Shown piece by piece: positions 1-11,935 of a stretch of DNA of 64,000 bases. The position numbers were made by a program, and so were the translations under genes. Position 1 is the stretch's first letter. Every line of letters starts with the position of its first letter. The notes under the pieces are model-generated. The model saw only the letters and a program-made list of their open reading frames with translations, was not told the DNA's origin and made no database searches. Origin of the DNA: Eulemur rufifrons (taxonomy: Eukaryota; Chordata; Mammalia; Primates; Lemuridae); NCBI RefSeq assembly GCF_041146395.1, contig NC_090984.1:81665114-81729113 (forward strand). Direction: 5' to 3'.

Positions 1-269
1 AAATCATGGCACACCAGAAACAATGAGTACACCTGGTATCCAGATCTTGGTTTCTAAATACTATTTTCCACTAATAAGAACCAGGGCTTCTTAGAGAAAA
101 GACAGATTCCAATTCTGGGACAAGGAAAATAGAAGATGAGCCTAGAAATATCTTGTTGTCCCAGACAGTAAGGAAGTGCTAAAAGAATGATGAGGACATT
201 TCAAACAAAATAACATAGTAGCTCCCACTGCTCAAAAATTCTGGAACAATTTAAGTATAAAAATAAATA

Positions 270-1193
270 ATTAGTAATAGATCATATTTCACTGAGTAAG
301 AATTCATGAGTACATACTAATTAAATATATAAATAAGTAAATGGGAAAGAAAGGAAATTGTCTATGAATGTTAATGGACCATCAATGGATGCTAAATCTA
401 GTGGGTGAAAGTCTAACGATCAAGAAATTTATAACCATAGTTTCAATATATCTCCATATTAATTACTTATTAATTAGAAAGGGAAAAATAGTAACTTGAC
501 AGTGGAGAAAGCTCATGAATGCCACCTTAACCAACAGGTCAATGTTAACATTGCTAGTATTTGGATAGGCTGGTATCATGTGCGCCTCCTGAACTGATGC
601 ACTGAGAAGAGCAAAATGACATTTCTGTGTTTTTCCCACCAAACGTGAATAACCTGCTCTAAACATGAAGACTTATCAGGCAAACCCAAATTAAGGGACA
701 TTCTACAAAATAAGTGGCCTCAAAAATGTCCAGATCAGGAGAGGTTGAAATATTGTGCTAGACTAAAGGAGACTAAAGAGACATGGCAACATGTGATCTT
801 CAACTGGATGTTGGGCTGGGAAAATAAAAATTGGATGGAAACTATAAAGAACATTATTGGGACAATTAATAAAATCTAAATATGGACTTCGGATTAAAAA
901 TAATAGTATATGAAGGATAAATTTCCTAATCTTTTTAACTATACTACAGTTATATGAGAGACAATTCTTTTTCCTAAAAAATACACACTGAAGTACTAGG
1001 GGTAGAGGAGAGGATGATGACGTCTCCAACTTACATGTACAGAACAAAAAAGCATATATAGATAGAAACTGGTAAAACAAATGGGGCAAAACAAAAACAA
1101 TTAATGATTTTGAGTATATAGGAATTTCTTGAGCATATAACTTTTCTGTAAGTTTGAAATTGTATCAAGTAAAAAGTTATAAACAAATAAAAA
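270..1193 (+). repeat. L1M-type LINE 3' end
   Basis: The stretch from about 780 contains the familiar 'aaagaacattattgggacaatt', 'aaatacacactgaagtac' and 'acttttctgtaagtttgaaattgtatcaa' blocks of old L1 3' UTRs, ending in an A-rich tail near 1193. The 5' edge is a guess. There is no open reading frame of LINE type. Confidence 0.55.
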
Positions 1194-1544
1194 CATTTCT
1201 GTACTGCTAAAAATATCTTTTTCTTAGTTATACTTTCTAATAGTGGCATTTAAAGCAGATCATTATATGACCTGTTGTTACCGTGTTGATGCAGAAACAA
1301 ACATTTCCTGAAACCCAATGCTGCCTAACTTCTGTTTGCTAATTGACAGGCACTCAGGTAGGATCCTTCCTTGCAACAAGGTATTAGGAGCATTCACGTT
1401 ACAAATGATCATACTGAAAATCAGAGGTGTTAAGTTTGTTTTCCAAGTCACGTGGTAATGACAGAGAGGTAATTCAAACCCAGACTTATTTGATTCCAAA
1501 TTTTTGTCTATAGATATTATGCTTCCTCATCTTAAATATACAGT

Positions 1545-2030
1545 CTAAATTTTTAAAAAATAAATTATTATTTTGACCTCATTTTAGACTTGCAGAAAAG
1601 CTGGAACAGTAAAAATAATTCCTGAATGCCCTTAACATAAATTCCACAAATGTTGAACATTTACTACTTTTATTGATCCTTCTTTCTCTTTCCATTCATA
1701 CATTTTTTTGTTTTCTGAACTGTTTAAGCTATGAGCATGATGCCACTTTAGTCCTAAATATTTCAGTGTGCATTTCTTAAAAAAAGTCCCACTAATGTCC
1801 TTTTATAGTAAAAGAAAATTCCAAATTAAGGATATAATCAGTTGCAACGTCTGTTTAGTTCTTTTAATCAAGAATAGTTCCTAGACACTATTAAATTTTA
1901 ATGCCTTTAAATCAAAACCTCATTTACCTATTTAGGTTGCTGTAGTTCCTATCCAATTTAGTCCCTAAAGTCAGATTTTTAAACAACTTCAGTTCACTGA
2001 TCATAAAGATTCTTTCTCACAACAAATATT
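1545..2030 (-). repeat. L1M-type LINE 3' fragment, reversed
   Basis: It reads as the reverse complement of the same kind of 3' UTR as the copy at 270-1193: 'ttcagtgtgcatttcttaaa' and 'cccactaatgtccttttatagtaaa' match its reverse. The two copies form a divergent inverted pair. It ends about 35 bp before the CNH-start exon donor side. Edges are approximate. Confidence 0.5.
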
Positions 2031-2065
2031 TTATTGGAGATGTATATAAAATTCAAACATTTTAC

Positions 2066-2150
2066 CTTTTGTATCAGGATGTATCCAGGATGTTGCACAA
2101 TTAATTTTCAAAGGGCAGCCATCAAAAACTTTTGAAAAACATGCTCCCAT
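2066..2150 (-). CDS. MAP4K5: MAP4K5 exon: start of CNH domain
   Basis: This 85-bp exon encodes [20 protein letters not shown] then SWIHPDTK plus one base of the next codon. [14 protein letters not shown] is the conserved start of the citron homology (CNH) beta-propeller, the regulatory and protein-binding module of germinal centre kinases. The following exons (expected to begin near DQYIIFG) were not found in 1-2065. The acceptor is aataag|ATGGG and the donor ACAAAAG|gtaaaa. Confidence 0.95.
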
Positions 2151-3000
2151 CTTATTTATAAAGAAAGAAATTTGACTTATTTGATTAGAAAATTTTACAT
2201 ATTCTTAGAAAATAGCTAAGATCATTATGAAATGCAAAGCTTACTGTTATTTGCATATACTTGTGGCTTCATCCCCCCCTAAATTCGTATTTTGACATAA
2301 TTTATTCTTTCCTTTTGTAATCCACTATTTTAGGGCAAAAATATCAAACTTTTACCAAAACATCCATATATGCCAATGATATAGTCTAGGAATTTTAAGT
2401 TACTACTTTTTTTTCCAGGACTAACAATTATTAATGTGAAACAATGGATGATTTTATTCAGCAACATTATAGTAATTATAATTGCATAATAGTCATAACA
2501 GACAAAAAGACCAATATTTTATATTACATATTAGACTTTTGCTGAATAAAAAAGTATAATGTATAAAGCATCCCATTCATATGATTGGTTGAAGCACCTT
2601 ACAGATGAGTTCCACTGAAGGGCCAGAAAAAAACCATTAACATAAGCTTCCCTGTGTATAGTTCAATGTGAAATGGTTTCAGGGGTAGAAAGATATTTAA
2701 CCTACACAATGAAGAGGGCACAGTACTAGTCATGTCATCACATTAACATTAAATTGGCCTTTGTAAACTAATCTGAGGACTCAACTGCCAGTATTTATAA
2801 AAAGTGAAACACTGCAAATTCTAACACATTCGCTCAAATTAGGATACATGATTTGATCCATGGTATATCCAAATCCATCTTATACCTTTCTATTTTTTGA
2901 TATCCTTACTTTCAATGGCTCAAGATACTTGATAGCCAATACACTGCTTCTTCTAAAGAGATAAAAAATGACAAATAGTTCACGTAAAAATATTCCTTAC
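2151..3000. other. MAP4K5 intron, no repeat recognised
   Basis: AT-rich sequence between two short exons. I see no repeat family, exon or RNA gene in it. Confidence 0.5.
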
Positions 3001-3042
3001 CAGCACTTTTGGGGTGGGTGGAAGGCCATTGATGGCTGGTTT
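3001..3042 (-). CDS. MAP4K5: MAP4K5 exon: KPAINGLPPTPKVL
   Basis: This 42-bp exon of 14 whole codons encodes KPAINGLPPTPKVL, the conserved lead-in to the CNH domain shared by MAP4K family members (GLPPTPKV). It is symmetric and small. The acceptor has a strong pyrimidine tract (ttttttttcccacag|AAACC) and the donor is GTGCTG|gtaagg. Confidence 0.94.
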
Positions 3043-3214
3043 CTGTGGGAAAAAAAATGTTTAATACTGTAAGACCGCCTCAGCCTTAAAAAACAAAAAA
3101 CTTAAGTCATACAGAGATTCAGTTATTTGAATTCTTGAATTAGACAGACTATGCTCCTTACATGGTAAATACAGTATTAGTTACAACTAATCACTAAATG
3201 CCTATTATACCTAC

Positions 3215-3312
3215 AGGGAAGTCTCGCTTGTCCTTTTTTCGTGGTAACTGTGGTGCTTGTGCCGATCCTTCTGTATTTTCACTAATCAGTTTTGAAATAC
3301 CATCACCATTTC
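3215..3312 (-). CDS. MAP4K5: MAP4K5 exon: linker NGDGISKL..KKDKRDFP
   Basis: This 98-bp exon finishes Gly and encodes NGDGISKLISENTEGSAQAP then QLPRKKDKRDFP. It is low-complexity linker with a PQLPRKK SH3-ligand-like core and a basic KKDKR patch. The acceptor is ctctttag|GAAATG. The donor CCCT|gtaggt is weaker than its neighbours because it lacks a G at the last exon base. Confidence 0.93.
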
Positions 3313-3589
3313 CTAAAGAGAATCATGGTTAAAAGGTTAATGACGGTACAAATAAGTACTTTCTTTGAAAAATAATTTTCTCTTTGCCCGACTACTTGTG
3401 TCCCCTTTAGGTGATCCTTTACTGAGGAATATTCTCTACTGTCAGATGAATTATTAAGAATTCACCTTTGGTACCTTTCTCTACATTCTGTAGAGGCAGC
3501 ATTGCATCTTTAGCAGTGGACTTAATCCACGAAAACAACAAATGTTTTTCCACATTGTGAGGATAAATGAAATCAGACCTACTGACACT

Positions 3590-3990
3590 GATATTCAAGG
3601 CCTTTTATAATTTATCTTTTTAGTTCTATCTTCCAGTATACACCCCTTAAAAGCTCACACTTCTACCATAATAGACTGTACTTCAAACATAATTCAGATT
3701 TTCCTGCTTCAGTGATTTGCTCATTCTTACTTTCTAAGAATGCTCCATCTATTGAAGGCTCACCAAGCCCTTTAATACCCTGCAAGAGTCACTTCCTCTA
3801 TTTCCTATCCTTATCTCCCTCAGAAATCTCTGGTCTTCCATTATATACAGGTAATTATTATAGGAAACACTTACACAAGCTATCTTTCTTAATGTTATGT
3901 GTATATGGGTATAACATCTGCTATAGACCCTGAACTTCTCGAGGACAAGAACATGCATTCATCCTTTTAGATCCTATAATAAATATTTAA
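3590..3990 (+). repeat. L2 LINE 3' end
   Basis: Pyrimidine-rich sequence ends in 'gaccctgaacttctcgaggacaagaacatg...cctataataaatatttaac', the decayed form of the L2 3' end (dependent on 'gagctcctcgagggcagggac..caataaatatttg'). The 73-aa open frame within it is chance. Confidence 0.6.
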
Positions 3991-4220
3991 CAAGAGATAA
4001 AATTAGGGTTGAAGTAGACTGAATCTATTATAGCTCATCGATGGGGAATTAAAGAACCTTTCACAAAGCTTTAAACTGTAATAGGACTGACTAAAGAAAA
4101 AAGATATTCTTTAAAATAGGAACAAAATGGCTTTCTTTCCAGTTTTCACTTTGATTTATTTACCCAGACCACACTATCTAGCCATATGCACTCCCCAGTT
4201 GCTAACACTACTAGTCATAC

Positions 4221-4374
4221 CAATAGAGGAAATCTCTGCTACAGGACCACAACTTGGGCTACTCTGTCTTCTGAGAATTTGGGGAGCTCTGTTCTCTGAA
4301 TCAGGACAACGTTTTATGGTTGATGCTTTTTCTTCATCTGGGAAGTTGTCTTCAGCATAACTGTTTATCCTTGG
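4221..4374 (-). CDS. MAP4K5: MAP4K5 exon: long linker exon
   Basis: This 154-bp exon is the longest here. It encodes PRINSYAEDNFPDEEKASTI then KRCPDSENRAPQILRRQSSP and SCGPVAEISSI, plus one base of Gly. It is predicted disordered: acidic at the front, with a basic RRQSSPS patch that could be a phosphorylation site (inference). It appears to carry several substitutions relative to the human sequence as I remember it. The acceptor is atcactag|CCAAGG and the donor CTATTG|gtatga. Confidence 0.93.
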
Positions 4375-4997
4375 CTAGTGATACAAAGACAAAAAAGTAC
4401 TTTTAAAAAATCTGGAAAAAAAGCAGTAATGCTTAATTATCATTAGGCATTAAAGACTTTCGGGAGAGGGGGTACAACTATTTTCTTTCTTGTGTATGGT
4501 TCAATTAACTGGGTTATACAAGCAAAGTAAGTAAGAGTTGAGTTACTGTCCCAACATAAGTATGAGTTAGCCATGGGATTTTTAATCAGCCCTAATCCAA
4601 AACTGAAAAAATTTTTATAAGTAATAAAATTATGCAAACAATTCACAAATAACCAGAAACAAACAAGGAAAATGACTTAATGAAGCATGACTCTACAAAT
4701 GTCAAACTGTAGTAATAAAGTGATGATAAACAATGAATTCTCTATCCTCCATTCAGTCAAGTATTTTCTCAAATGAGCAATAACTTTTGTCTTTTTCTAA
4801 TAGCTATTAAGAATATTGTAATTGTCATTAAATCTTTTTTACTATATATTTTACATCTTTATACCCCTCCTGAAGAAAACTGTATTTATCTAAAATATAT
4901 TAAAGAAAATTTTGAAAAAAACCTCAAAATTATTTTATAATTTAATTATTTATTATTTAAACAAAGACTGATTATTCAAAATTCTTAAGTAGCTCAC
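4375..4997. other. MAP4K5 intron, no repeat recognised
   Basis: AT-rich, no recognisable element or exon. Runs of A and T near 4790-4960 are simple composition. Confidence 0.5.
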
Positions 4998-5040
4998 CTT
5001 AGGAGGTAGGGGAGGCGGTATTGCACGTTTTGAGGTTGAT
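4998..5040 (-). CDS. MAP4K5: MAP4K5 exon: proline-rich PPPLPPK
   Basis: This 43-bp exon finishes Lys and encodes STSKRAIPPPLPPK. It provides a class-type SH3-ligand core (PPPLPPKP once joined to the next exon), the kind of site by which MAP4K proteins recruit SH3 adaptors. The acceptor is gtattag|ATCAACC and the donor CCTAAG|gtgagc. Confidence 0.94.
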
Positions 5041-5374
5041 CTAATACAAAGAAAAATGTAATTAAATGGTGATAAATGGCCATATCCTAAAACACAAAGA
5101 TACTGTTAAATATGTATTAAAATGTATTTATATACAGAAGATATAAAAGACAACTACATTGTGAACATAGAGTATAAACATTTAAGAAGACCTAAGATCT
5201 CATATTGTCAAATTATATGACTATAAAATAGAGATTTTATAAAGTGGACACAGTCTTTGGTACTTTACGGTCATGCTTTGCTATATTTAACATGTAATAA
5301 AAACTAATTAAAACTTACTTTGTAAAAAAAATAGAATTTCAGAGTTGGAACCCATAGATTCAAATGGCTATGTC

Positions 5375-5535
5375 ATCAAACGTTTTGCTATTCAAGTGTG
5401 GTCCTCAAACCAGCAACACTGGCATCATCTGGGAACTTTTATAAATGCACCCTTTCGACCTACTGAATCAAAACCTGCATTTTAAGATCTCCAGGTTATC
5501 AACAGGCATATCAGAGTCTGAGAAGCACTGATCTA
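5375..5535. repeat. MER5-like hAT DNA transposon remnant
   Basis: 'caagtgtggtcctcaaaccagcaacactggcatcatctgggaact' and 'cctactgaatcaaaacctgcattttaa...gagaagcactg' match the short non-autonomous MER5-type (hAT-Charlie) element. A second decayed MER5-like tail ('ggacccaggaatctgtattttcaa') sits at about 5970-6050. Confidence 0.6.
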
Positions 5536-5633
5536 CCCCACTGGATCCACACAATTATCTATGGTCATTGCAATCAATCAGGAAACTTTCAGGATTCTTA
5601 GGTTCCAGTCCCAAAGACTGTATTCTATAGAAG

Positions 5634-5957
5634 GGCTTGGCAAATGTTTTCTATAAAGGGCGAGGTAGTAAATATTGGCTTTGCCAGGCATATAGCGGTC
5701 ATGACTATGCAACTCTGCTATTGCAGTATAAAAGCAGCCATATATATACATAAACTAATGAGCATAGTTGTGCTCTAACAAACCTTTATGAACACTGAAA
5801 TTTGAATTTTCTGTAATTTTCATGTGTAATAAAATATTATTATTCTTTTGATTTTTTTCCAACCACTAAAAAATGTAAATACCATTCTAAGTTCGTAGGC
5901 TATACAAAATGATTAGGTAGTGGGCCACATTTGGCCCACTGGTCACAGTTTGCTAAC
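5634..5957 (-). repeat. MER1-like hAT-Charlie DNA transposon
   Basis: 'ggcaaatgttttctataaagggcgaggtagtaaatatt' at the left and 'gtgggccacatttggcccactggtcacagtttgctaacccc' at the right are the ends of a MER1-type element in reverse orientation relative to its usual statement. It is old and moderately diverged. Confidence 0.65.
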
Positions 5958-6111
5958 CCCAAATCTTTAGGCCCAGTATGGGGACCCAGGAATCTGTATT
6001 TTCAAAGAGCTCTTTAGTCAACTGCAGTGCACAAATATGTTAAGAACAACTTATTTAGGCCAGTCCTCCCAGTTAATTTTTCAGGGAAGATAGGTCTATA
6101 ATATGAAGTAA

Positions 6112-6531
<420 letters not shown>

Positions 6532-6796
6532 TGACTCATCTTCCAGTATATTATCAGCACACACAATATACTCTGATTTAAAAAAAAACAAACCCAAAAT
6601 CTTAATGATCAGTATATGTTGCTTTTTGGTAATAATAATAAAAAAAAAAAAAGCCAGAAGCTTTACACTGACAAATGGCATAGCACAACTTTTTTAAGAA
6701 TGAAAATTAAGGTTTATTAGAATAAATCACTTTGCCTCCAATGTTTTTCTTATGTAATTAAGTAAAATATAGTTATTAAAATAGAAAACAACTTAC

Positions 6797-6864
6797 TTGC
6801 CAGTATTTGCACCATCAACAAAAGGATTCCACTGTAATAAAAAGTTTGGGTCTGATGATAATCC
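6797..6864 (-). CDS. MAP4K5: MAP4K5 exon: linker GLSSDPNF
   Basis: This 68-bp exon encodes GLSSDPNFLLQWNPFVDGAN then TG and two bases of Lys. This linker segment is typical of MAP4K5 and, as far as I recall, absent from MAP4K3. The acceptor is cttcacag|GGATT and the donor GGCAA|gtaagt. Confidence 0.94.
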
Positions 6865-7519
6865 CTGTGAAGACAAAAAATACAGTTTAAAATGTTACTT
6901 TATAACAGATATTAAGGATTTTATTTGATTCAAGAAACTACTCCAGTGTCATGAATATTAATCATTTTGGCATTTAATCATTTTTTTAATCTCCAGCTAG
7001 ATTAGCTTTGTCATTTGACATATTTAGGTCAATGACTCATTATCAGTTGACTTGAACTTAGGAAATTCCATGAACATACTAAATATAACTTCAAAAGTGA
7101 CAAGCTCTCTTTACCAATATGCTAGTATATTGTGAAGCAAAAGAGAAAAAAAAACCAACCTTGAATTATCTGCATCACTACTCCATTAGCATGGAGACCT
7201 AAATATCATATTATTATCATTAATTTATCGGTACTACTACTTTTTCCTATTAGCATGGAAACTAAGGATTTATTACACAGCAACACATAGAGTAAAAAGA
7301 ACACTACTTCCAAATGTTAAGGATAAGGAGGTCCATTAACAGAAGACAATTACTCTAAAAGGTAAAGCTTAAAAATAAAATAGATATTAAGGTAATTTCT
7401 AGGCTAACTTTAATAATATCTTGTTTTATTACTTCTTTTAGATAAGCAAAGGATTAACTAAATAGTAATCTCAAAATAAAAACAATGGTTAAGAAAACCA
7501 GCTATGTTAACAAATAGCA

Positions 7520-7646
7520 ATGTCGTGCAAGGCTGTAGTCTTAGCTACTTGGGAGGTTGAGGTAAGAGGAGGATCACTTGAGCCCAGGAGTTTGAGACCA
7601 GCCTGGGCAACAAAGCAAGACCCATCTCAGGAAAAAAAAAAAAAAG
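7520..7646 (+). mobile_element. Alu monomer (FLAM-like)
   Basis: 'ggctgtagtcttagctacttgggaggttgaggtaagaggaggatcacttgagcccaggag...gggcaacaaagcaagacccatctc' followed by A13. A single arm without a partner, so a fossil monomer or truncated dimer. Confidence 0.75.
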
Positions 7647-7954
7647 AGTAAGGAATTAAAAAATGTAGAATTTACCATAAATCTAACAGATTCAATAAGA
7701 AAAAAGGTCCTGAGAGCTTAAAGCTGAGCATCAAATTCCATGTATTTAATAACATCATGTAAATCCTTCAAAAGACTCATGAAGGTCAAAATGAAGTGTT
7801 GAAATAGTGTATTAAATTAAACCCTCGTCAAAATTAACTATAAACTTATTCAAACTTTAATATGTGAAAAAATTATCAAAATTGATGCTTAAAACAGTAT
7901 ATTACTTTGTTCCCTAATCAAAGCATACCTAAGCTTTCTCAGAAAAAAAAAAAA

Positions 7955-8264
<310 letters not shown>

Positions 8265-8301
8265 TAATGTGAAAAAGTTTTTTAGAAGTCACAATTCTTA
8301 C

Positions 8302-8360
8302 CATTTCATCCCGTGCTTCTGTTTCTTTTCTCAGAGGAGGTTCAAATTGTAATTTGTCAA
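8302..8360 (-). CDS. MAP4K5: MAP4K5 exon: linker DKLQFEPPLRKETEARDEM
   Basis: This 59-bp exon completes Phe and encodes DKLQFEPPLRKETEARDEM. FEPPLRKET is a linker segment shared by MAP4K3 and MAP4K5. The acceptor is ttttgcag|TTGAC and the donor GAAATG|gtaaga. A same-strand Alu sits about 52 bp downstream of the donor. Confidence 0.94.
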
Positions 8361-8485
8361 CTGCAAAATATATAACAGATATTTACAAACTCAGCAGCTT
8401 AAAGGGCTAATCTTGGAAAAGTAATGAGAAGCTTGCGTTTTGTTGGGGGAAGAGAAGAGGGGAAAGATGAAAAAACAAAAATCTC

Positions 8486-8512
8486 TTATTTACTTATTTA
8501 TTTATTTATTTT
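8486..8512. repeat. (TTTA)n short tandem repeat
   Basis: 'ttatttacttatttatttatttattt', about six imperfect TTTA units. Confidence 0.7.
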
Positions 8513-8911
8513 TGCTATAAGATAATTTAGGTTTACCAATAGAAAGTAACAATCTGGGATCTTCCTAACATCTCTACTTAATTCTTGGTTGGAATCAGGA
8601 AATTAAACAGTACTTTTTGCATAAAAGAGATTTTTAAAAATTCATGAAAAGTAGATGACTAAGCCAAAAGTTTAAGGATTTTCTCTATACTGTAGACTCC
8701 GTTTTGAGACTAATTTAAGCTCCAGCTTCATGGCAGAGATGAATTAAGAAAAATAACCTATAAATTATTTAAAAAGAACAAATGACTTCTGCTAAATTAA
8801 ATGTTACAATGGTGTTCAAGGAATCTAATATCATATTTTGCTAAACATTTATTTTATTTGGCCTGGTCAGATTGATTTCAGAATTATTCCAAATATTCAA
8901 AGAGTAACCTC

Positions 8912-9091
8912 CTTTTTTTTTTTTTTTTTTTGACACAGAGTCTCACTCTGTTGCCCAGGCTAGAGTGCCGTGGCGTCAGCCTAGCTCACAGCAACCTCAA
9001 ACTCCTGGGCTCAAGCAATCCTCCTGCCTCAGCCTCCCAAGTAGCTGAGACTACAGGCATGTGCCACCATGCCCGGCTAATTTTTTTTCTA

Positions 9092-9122
<31 letters not shown>

Positions 9123-9275
9123 TTTTTAAGCTGTCCAAATCATTTCTTTCTATTTTTAGTAGAGACGGGGTCTCGCTCTTGCTCAGGCTGGTCTCGAACT
9201 TCTGACCTCGAGCGATCCTCCCGCCTCGGCCTCCCAGAGTGCTAGGATTACAGGTGTGAGCCACCGCGCCCAGCC
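8912..9275 (-). mobile_element. Alu SINE, strepsirrhine type, with TA expansion
   Basis: Full-length reverse dimer. The linker carries an expanded (TA)n run at about 9090-9112 followed by a T-run. It is flanked by a perfect 10-bp target-site duplication, gagtaacctc, at 8902-8911 and 9276-9285. Low divergence suggests a fairly young insertion. Confidence 0.93.
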
Positions 9276-9939
9276 GAGTAACCTCTTTTATATGAAATAT
9301 TCCAAAACAGAGAAAAGGATAGTTTATTACTCATTATAAAGTATGTAGAATTTTAAAATTCTAAAATCTAATGTGACTAAAAGGCCAAAAAAAATTTTTT
9401 AAACACTCATACCTGCATCATAGAAACGCAAGATTCCAAAATACGATCACAGTAAACAAATACATTTAGAAAGCACTTTTAAATAGGATCCAGTTGTCCT
9501 TATCCCTAAAAACAAGATTTGTAAAAAGCAATACAAAGTACTAATATAATTCATCACATTAAATAAAAACAGTGAGTCATAAAATTTTCAGTAAAAGATT
9601 GAAAGACATTCCATATAGAACTTACTTTTAAAAATAATGTAAAATAAAAAGCTCTCGTCACTAATGACTTATTTAACATAATTTTAAAAACATTTTACTT
9701 CAAGAACCACTACTATAATTCATGAAGAACTACTTTACTCTTTTGAGACACAGATGAGCTAAAGTTTGTGTAACAACTAGAAATATTGGCAAGCAGGTCT
9801 AGAGATGCATTATAAAAGGCATAAATATAGAAATACCACTTTTTAATAGTAAGGATTATATATCTAGCAAATTTTAAAACTTAAAATAATTCCTAGAGAA
9901 AATGAGTCTCATAAATTTGGATTAAAGATACAATGAAGA

Positions 9940-10072
9940 CTGGCCTTGCACTTTGGGAGGCTAAGGCCCAGGAGTTTGAGGTTGCAGTGAGCTATGATGA
10001 TGCCACCGCATTCTAGCCCGTGTGACAGAATGAGACCCTGTCTCAAAAAAGAAAAGAAAGAAAAAGAAAAGA
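9940..10072 (+). mobile_element. Alu fragment with internal deletion
   Basis: 'cttgcactttgggaggctaaggcccaggagtttgaggttgcagtgagctatgatgatgcc...gagaccctgtctcaaaaa' ends in an A-rich (AAAG)n tail. The middle of the arm is missing. Confidence 0.75.
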
Positions 10073-10164
10073 TACAGTGAAATGTCAACAACATCCTAAT
10101 ACACCGGTATCAGTAATTAAAAATAAAATGAGAAATTTCATGTATAATTGGATAAAAAATTTTT

Positions 10165-10350
10165 CTTTTTTTTTTTAAAAGACAGGGTCTTCTTACTCTG
10201 TCGCCCAGTGCACTGTAACTTCCAACTCCTGGGCTCAAGCAGTCCTCCCACTTCAGCCTCCAGAGTAGCTGGTACTACAGGTGTGCACCACCACGCCCCA
10301 CTAGTTGTTTTTGTAAATACGGGTCTCATTTGTGACCTAGGCTGATGTTT
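10165..10350 (-). mobile_element. Alu fragment, reversed
   Basis: T-run then 'gacagggtcttcttactctgtcgcccagtgcactgtaacttccaactcctgggctcaagc...gtgcaccaccacgcccc'; the distal arm decays after about 10345. Confidence 0.75.
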
Positions 10351-10699
10351 TGTTTTAACATGTAGGAAAAGGTATCCTTTAAAAAAAAGCAAATTCTTTA
10401 TGACTCACCTAAAATCACTGTAGCTATGATTTACAGCACAGAATTCTGAAGCCTCCAATTTTTGCTCTGTGTGATAGACTGGACCCTCAATTTTTTTTAA
10501 GAAATCCCTGATAGTGCCTTTGGATACATTCTTGGCCCATGAAAATAAAATGGTGGGGAGGCCTTCTATTATATATCCTCATTAATCTCCAAAAGATGAT
10601 ATGGTTCCAGCCATATTGAAGTAACAAGAATTGAACTTACCCTTCTGCTATAAACAACTACACATATGTAACACACACATATAGGTGTGTGTATACACA

Positions 10700-11935
10700 T
10701 AAACTAAAGCAACTATTTTAAGGCAATGGATGACACCATAGGGCTGTGATCCTTGAGAGAAGGGAAATACATGGTGGTAATATCCACATTCACCCTGGCT
10801 TTCTGCCTGGGGACACTTTCCAAACTAGAACACTGGAAAGTAGAGCCCAAAGAGAGAGTAGTAGTCTCACTGGGCAGGGGAAACAAAGATTGAAATCTGA
10901 GGCTACTTAGGTTGTGGGAATTTCAAGAGCAGAGTACCAGAAATAAGAAAGCTGTACAAAGAAGGCACTACAGAAATATGCAAAAGAGTCTCCTTAAATC
11001 TTTGACTGAATACTGAGAGCAAAGCAAACTCTGCAAGGTATCTCAGAAAACAGCTAACAGAGCACTGTGAGCTTCTGGAGATCCCACAGTACCAGGAAAA
11101 ATATCTGAATTTCTACAAAAGGAAAGATCTTGCTGAATATTCTAGTAAAACCTGACATAAGCCTCAAAAGAATCCAGTTGACATACTAGGTAATTAACTC
11201 TTAAGAGAAAAAGAACAACACTCTTTAAAGAAAGAGGACAAAGTCCAGACATTCAACATTGTATTACATCATCCAAGAGATAAGACATATGAGGAAGCTG
11301 GAAAACAGAAACCATAACTAGGTGAAACAAAAAATAATAGAAATAGACTCAGAGATGACACAGATGTTGAAATCAGCAGACAAGAATTTTAAAACAGCTA
11401 TTATAAATGTGTGCAAGGATTTAACAGAAAAGAAGGATACAACTAGTGATCAGATGGAATATTTCAGTAGAGAAATATACATTATATATATCTATATTTA
11501 ATATGTATATATGGATACATAGATAGATATAGATATATGACTGTATCTGAAATAAAGTCTACTGGATGGGCTTAACAGCAGACTGAACACTATAGAAAAA
11601 AAGATCCATGAACTGGAAGGCAGGGCAATAGAAATGAAACTGAAGTACAGAGAACAATAAAGTACATGTGGATATGGGGGACAGGGAGGGAGAACAAAGC
11701 CTGACCTGTGAAACAACGTAGGATGGTCTAACATATAACTGGAGTCCCAGAAGCAGAGGAGAGAGAGTGGGGCAGAAATTTTGAAGAAATAATGACTAAA
11801 CATTTCCAAATTTGATGAAATATATCAACCCATAGAACTAAGCTCAAACCCAGGATGGAACAAACACAAGAAAACTGCACCTAGACATATCACAGTTGCT
11901 AAAGAACAAAAGCCACAAAAGTTTCGCACTGCATC
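10700..11935 (+). repeat. Old L1/HAL1-like LINE block
   Basis: 'gaagaaataatgactaaacatttccaaatttgatgaaatatatcaaccc' with 'ggagtcccagaagcagaggagagagagtggg' is the ORF1-side sequence of ancient L1M/HAL1 elements; the upstream part to about 10700 looks like its 5' portion. Reading frames are broken. A short TA/GATA-rich microsatellite lies at about 11480-11535. Confidence 0.55.

Larger units (their letters stand above)
1..2065. other. MAP4K5 intron 3' of the CNH-start exon
   Basis: No coding exon is visible on either strand. Apart from the two L1 3' ends listed separately, roughly 1200-1540 and the first 270 bases show no feature I recognise. Short open frames here have no protein-like character. 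Confidence 0.6.

Noticed and set aside
8486..8512. Short tandem repeats as a CRISPR-like array
   Set aside because: Simple TTTA, TA, GA, CAAA and TG microsatellites without spacers; no CRISPR array is present anywhere in the window.
11498..11809. 103-aa minus-strand Ser/Tyr-rich open frame
   Set aside because: It lies antisense in an old L1/HAL1-like block and ends in a TA/GATA microsatellite; composition, not a protein.
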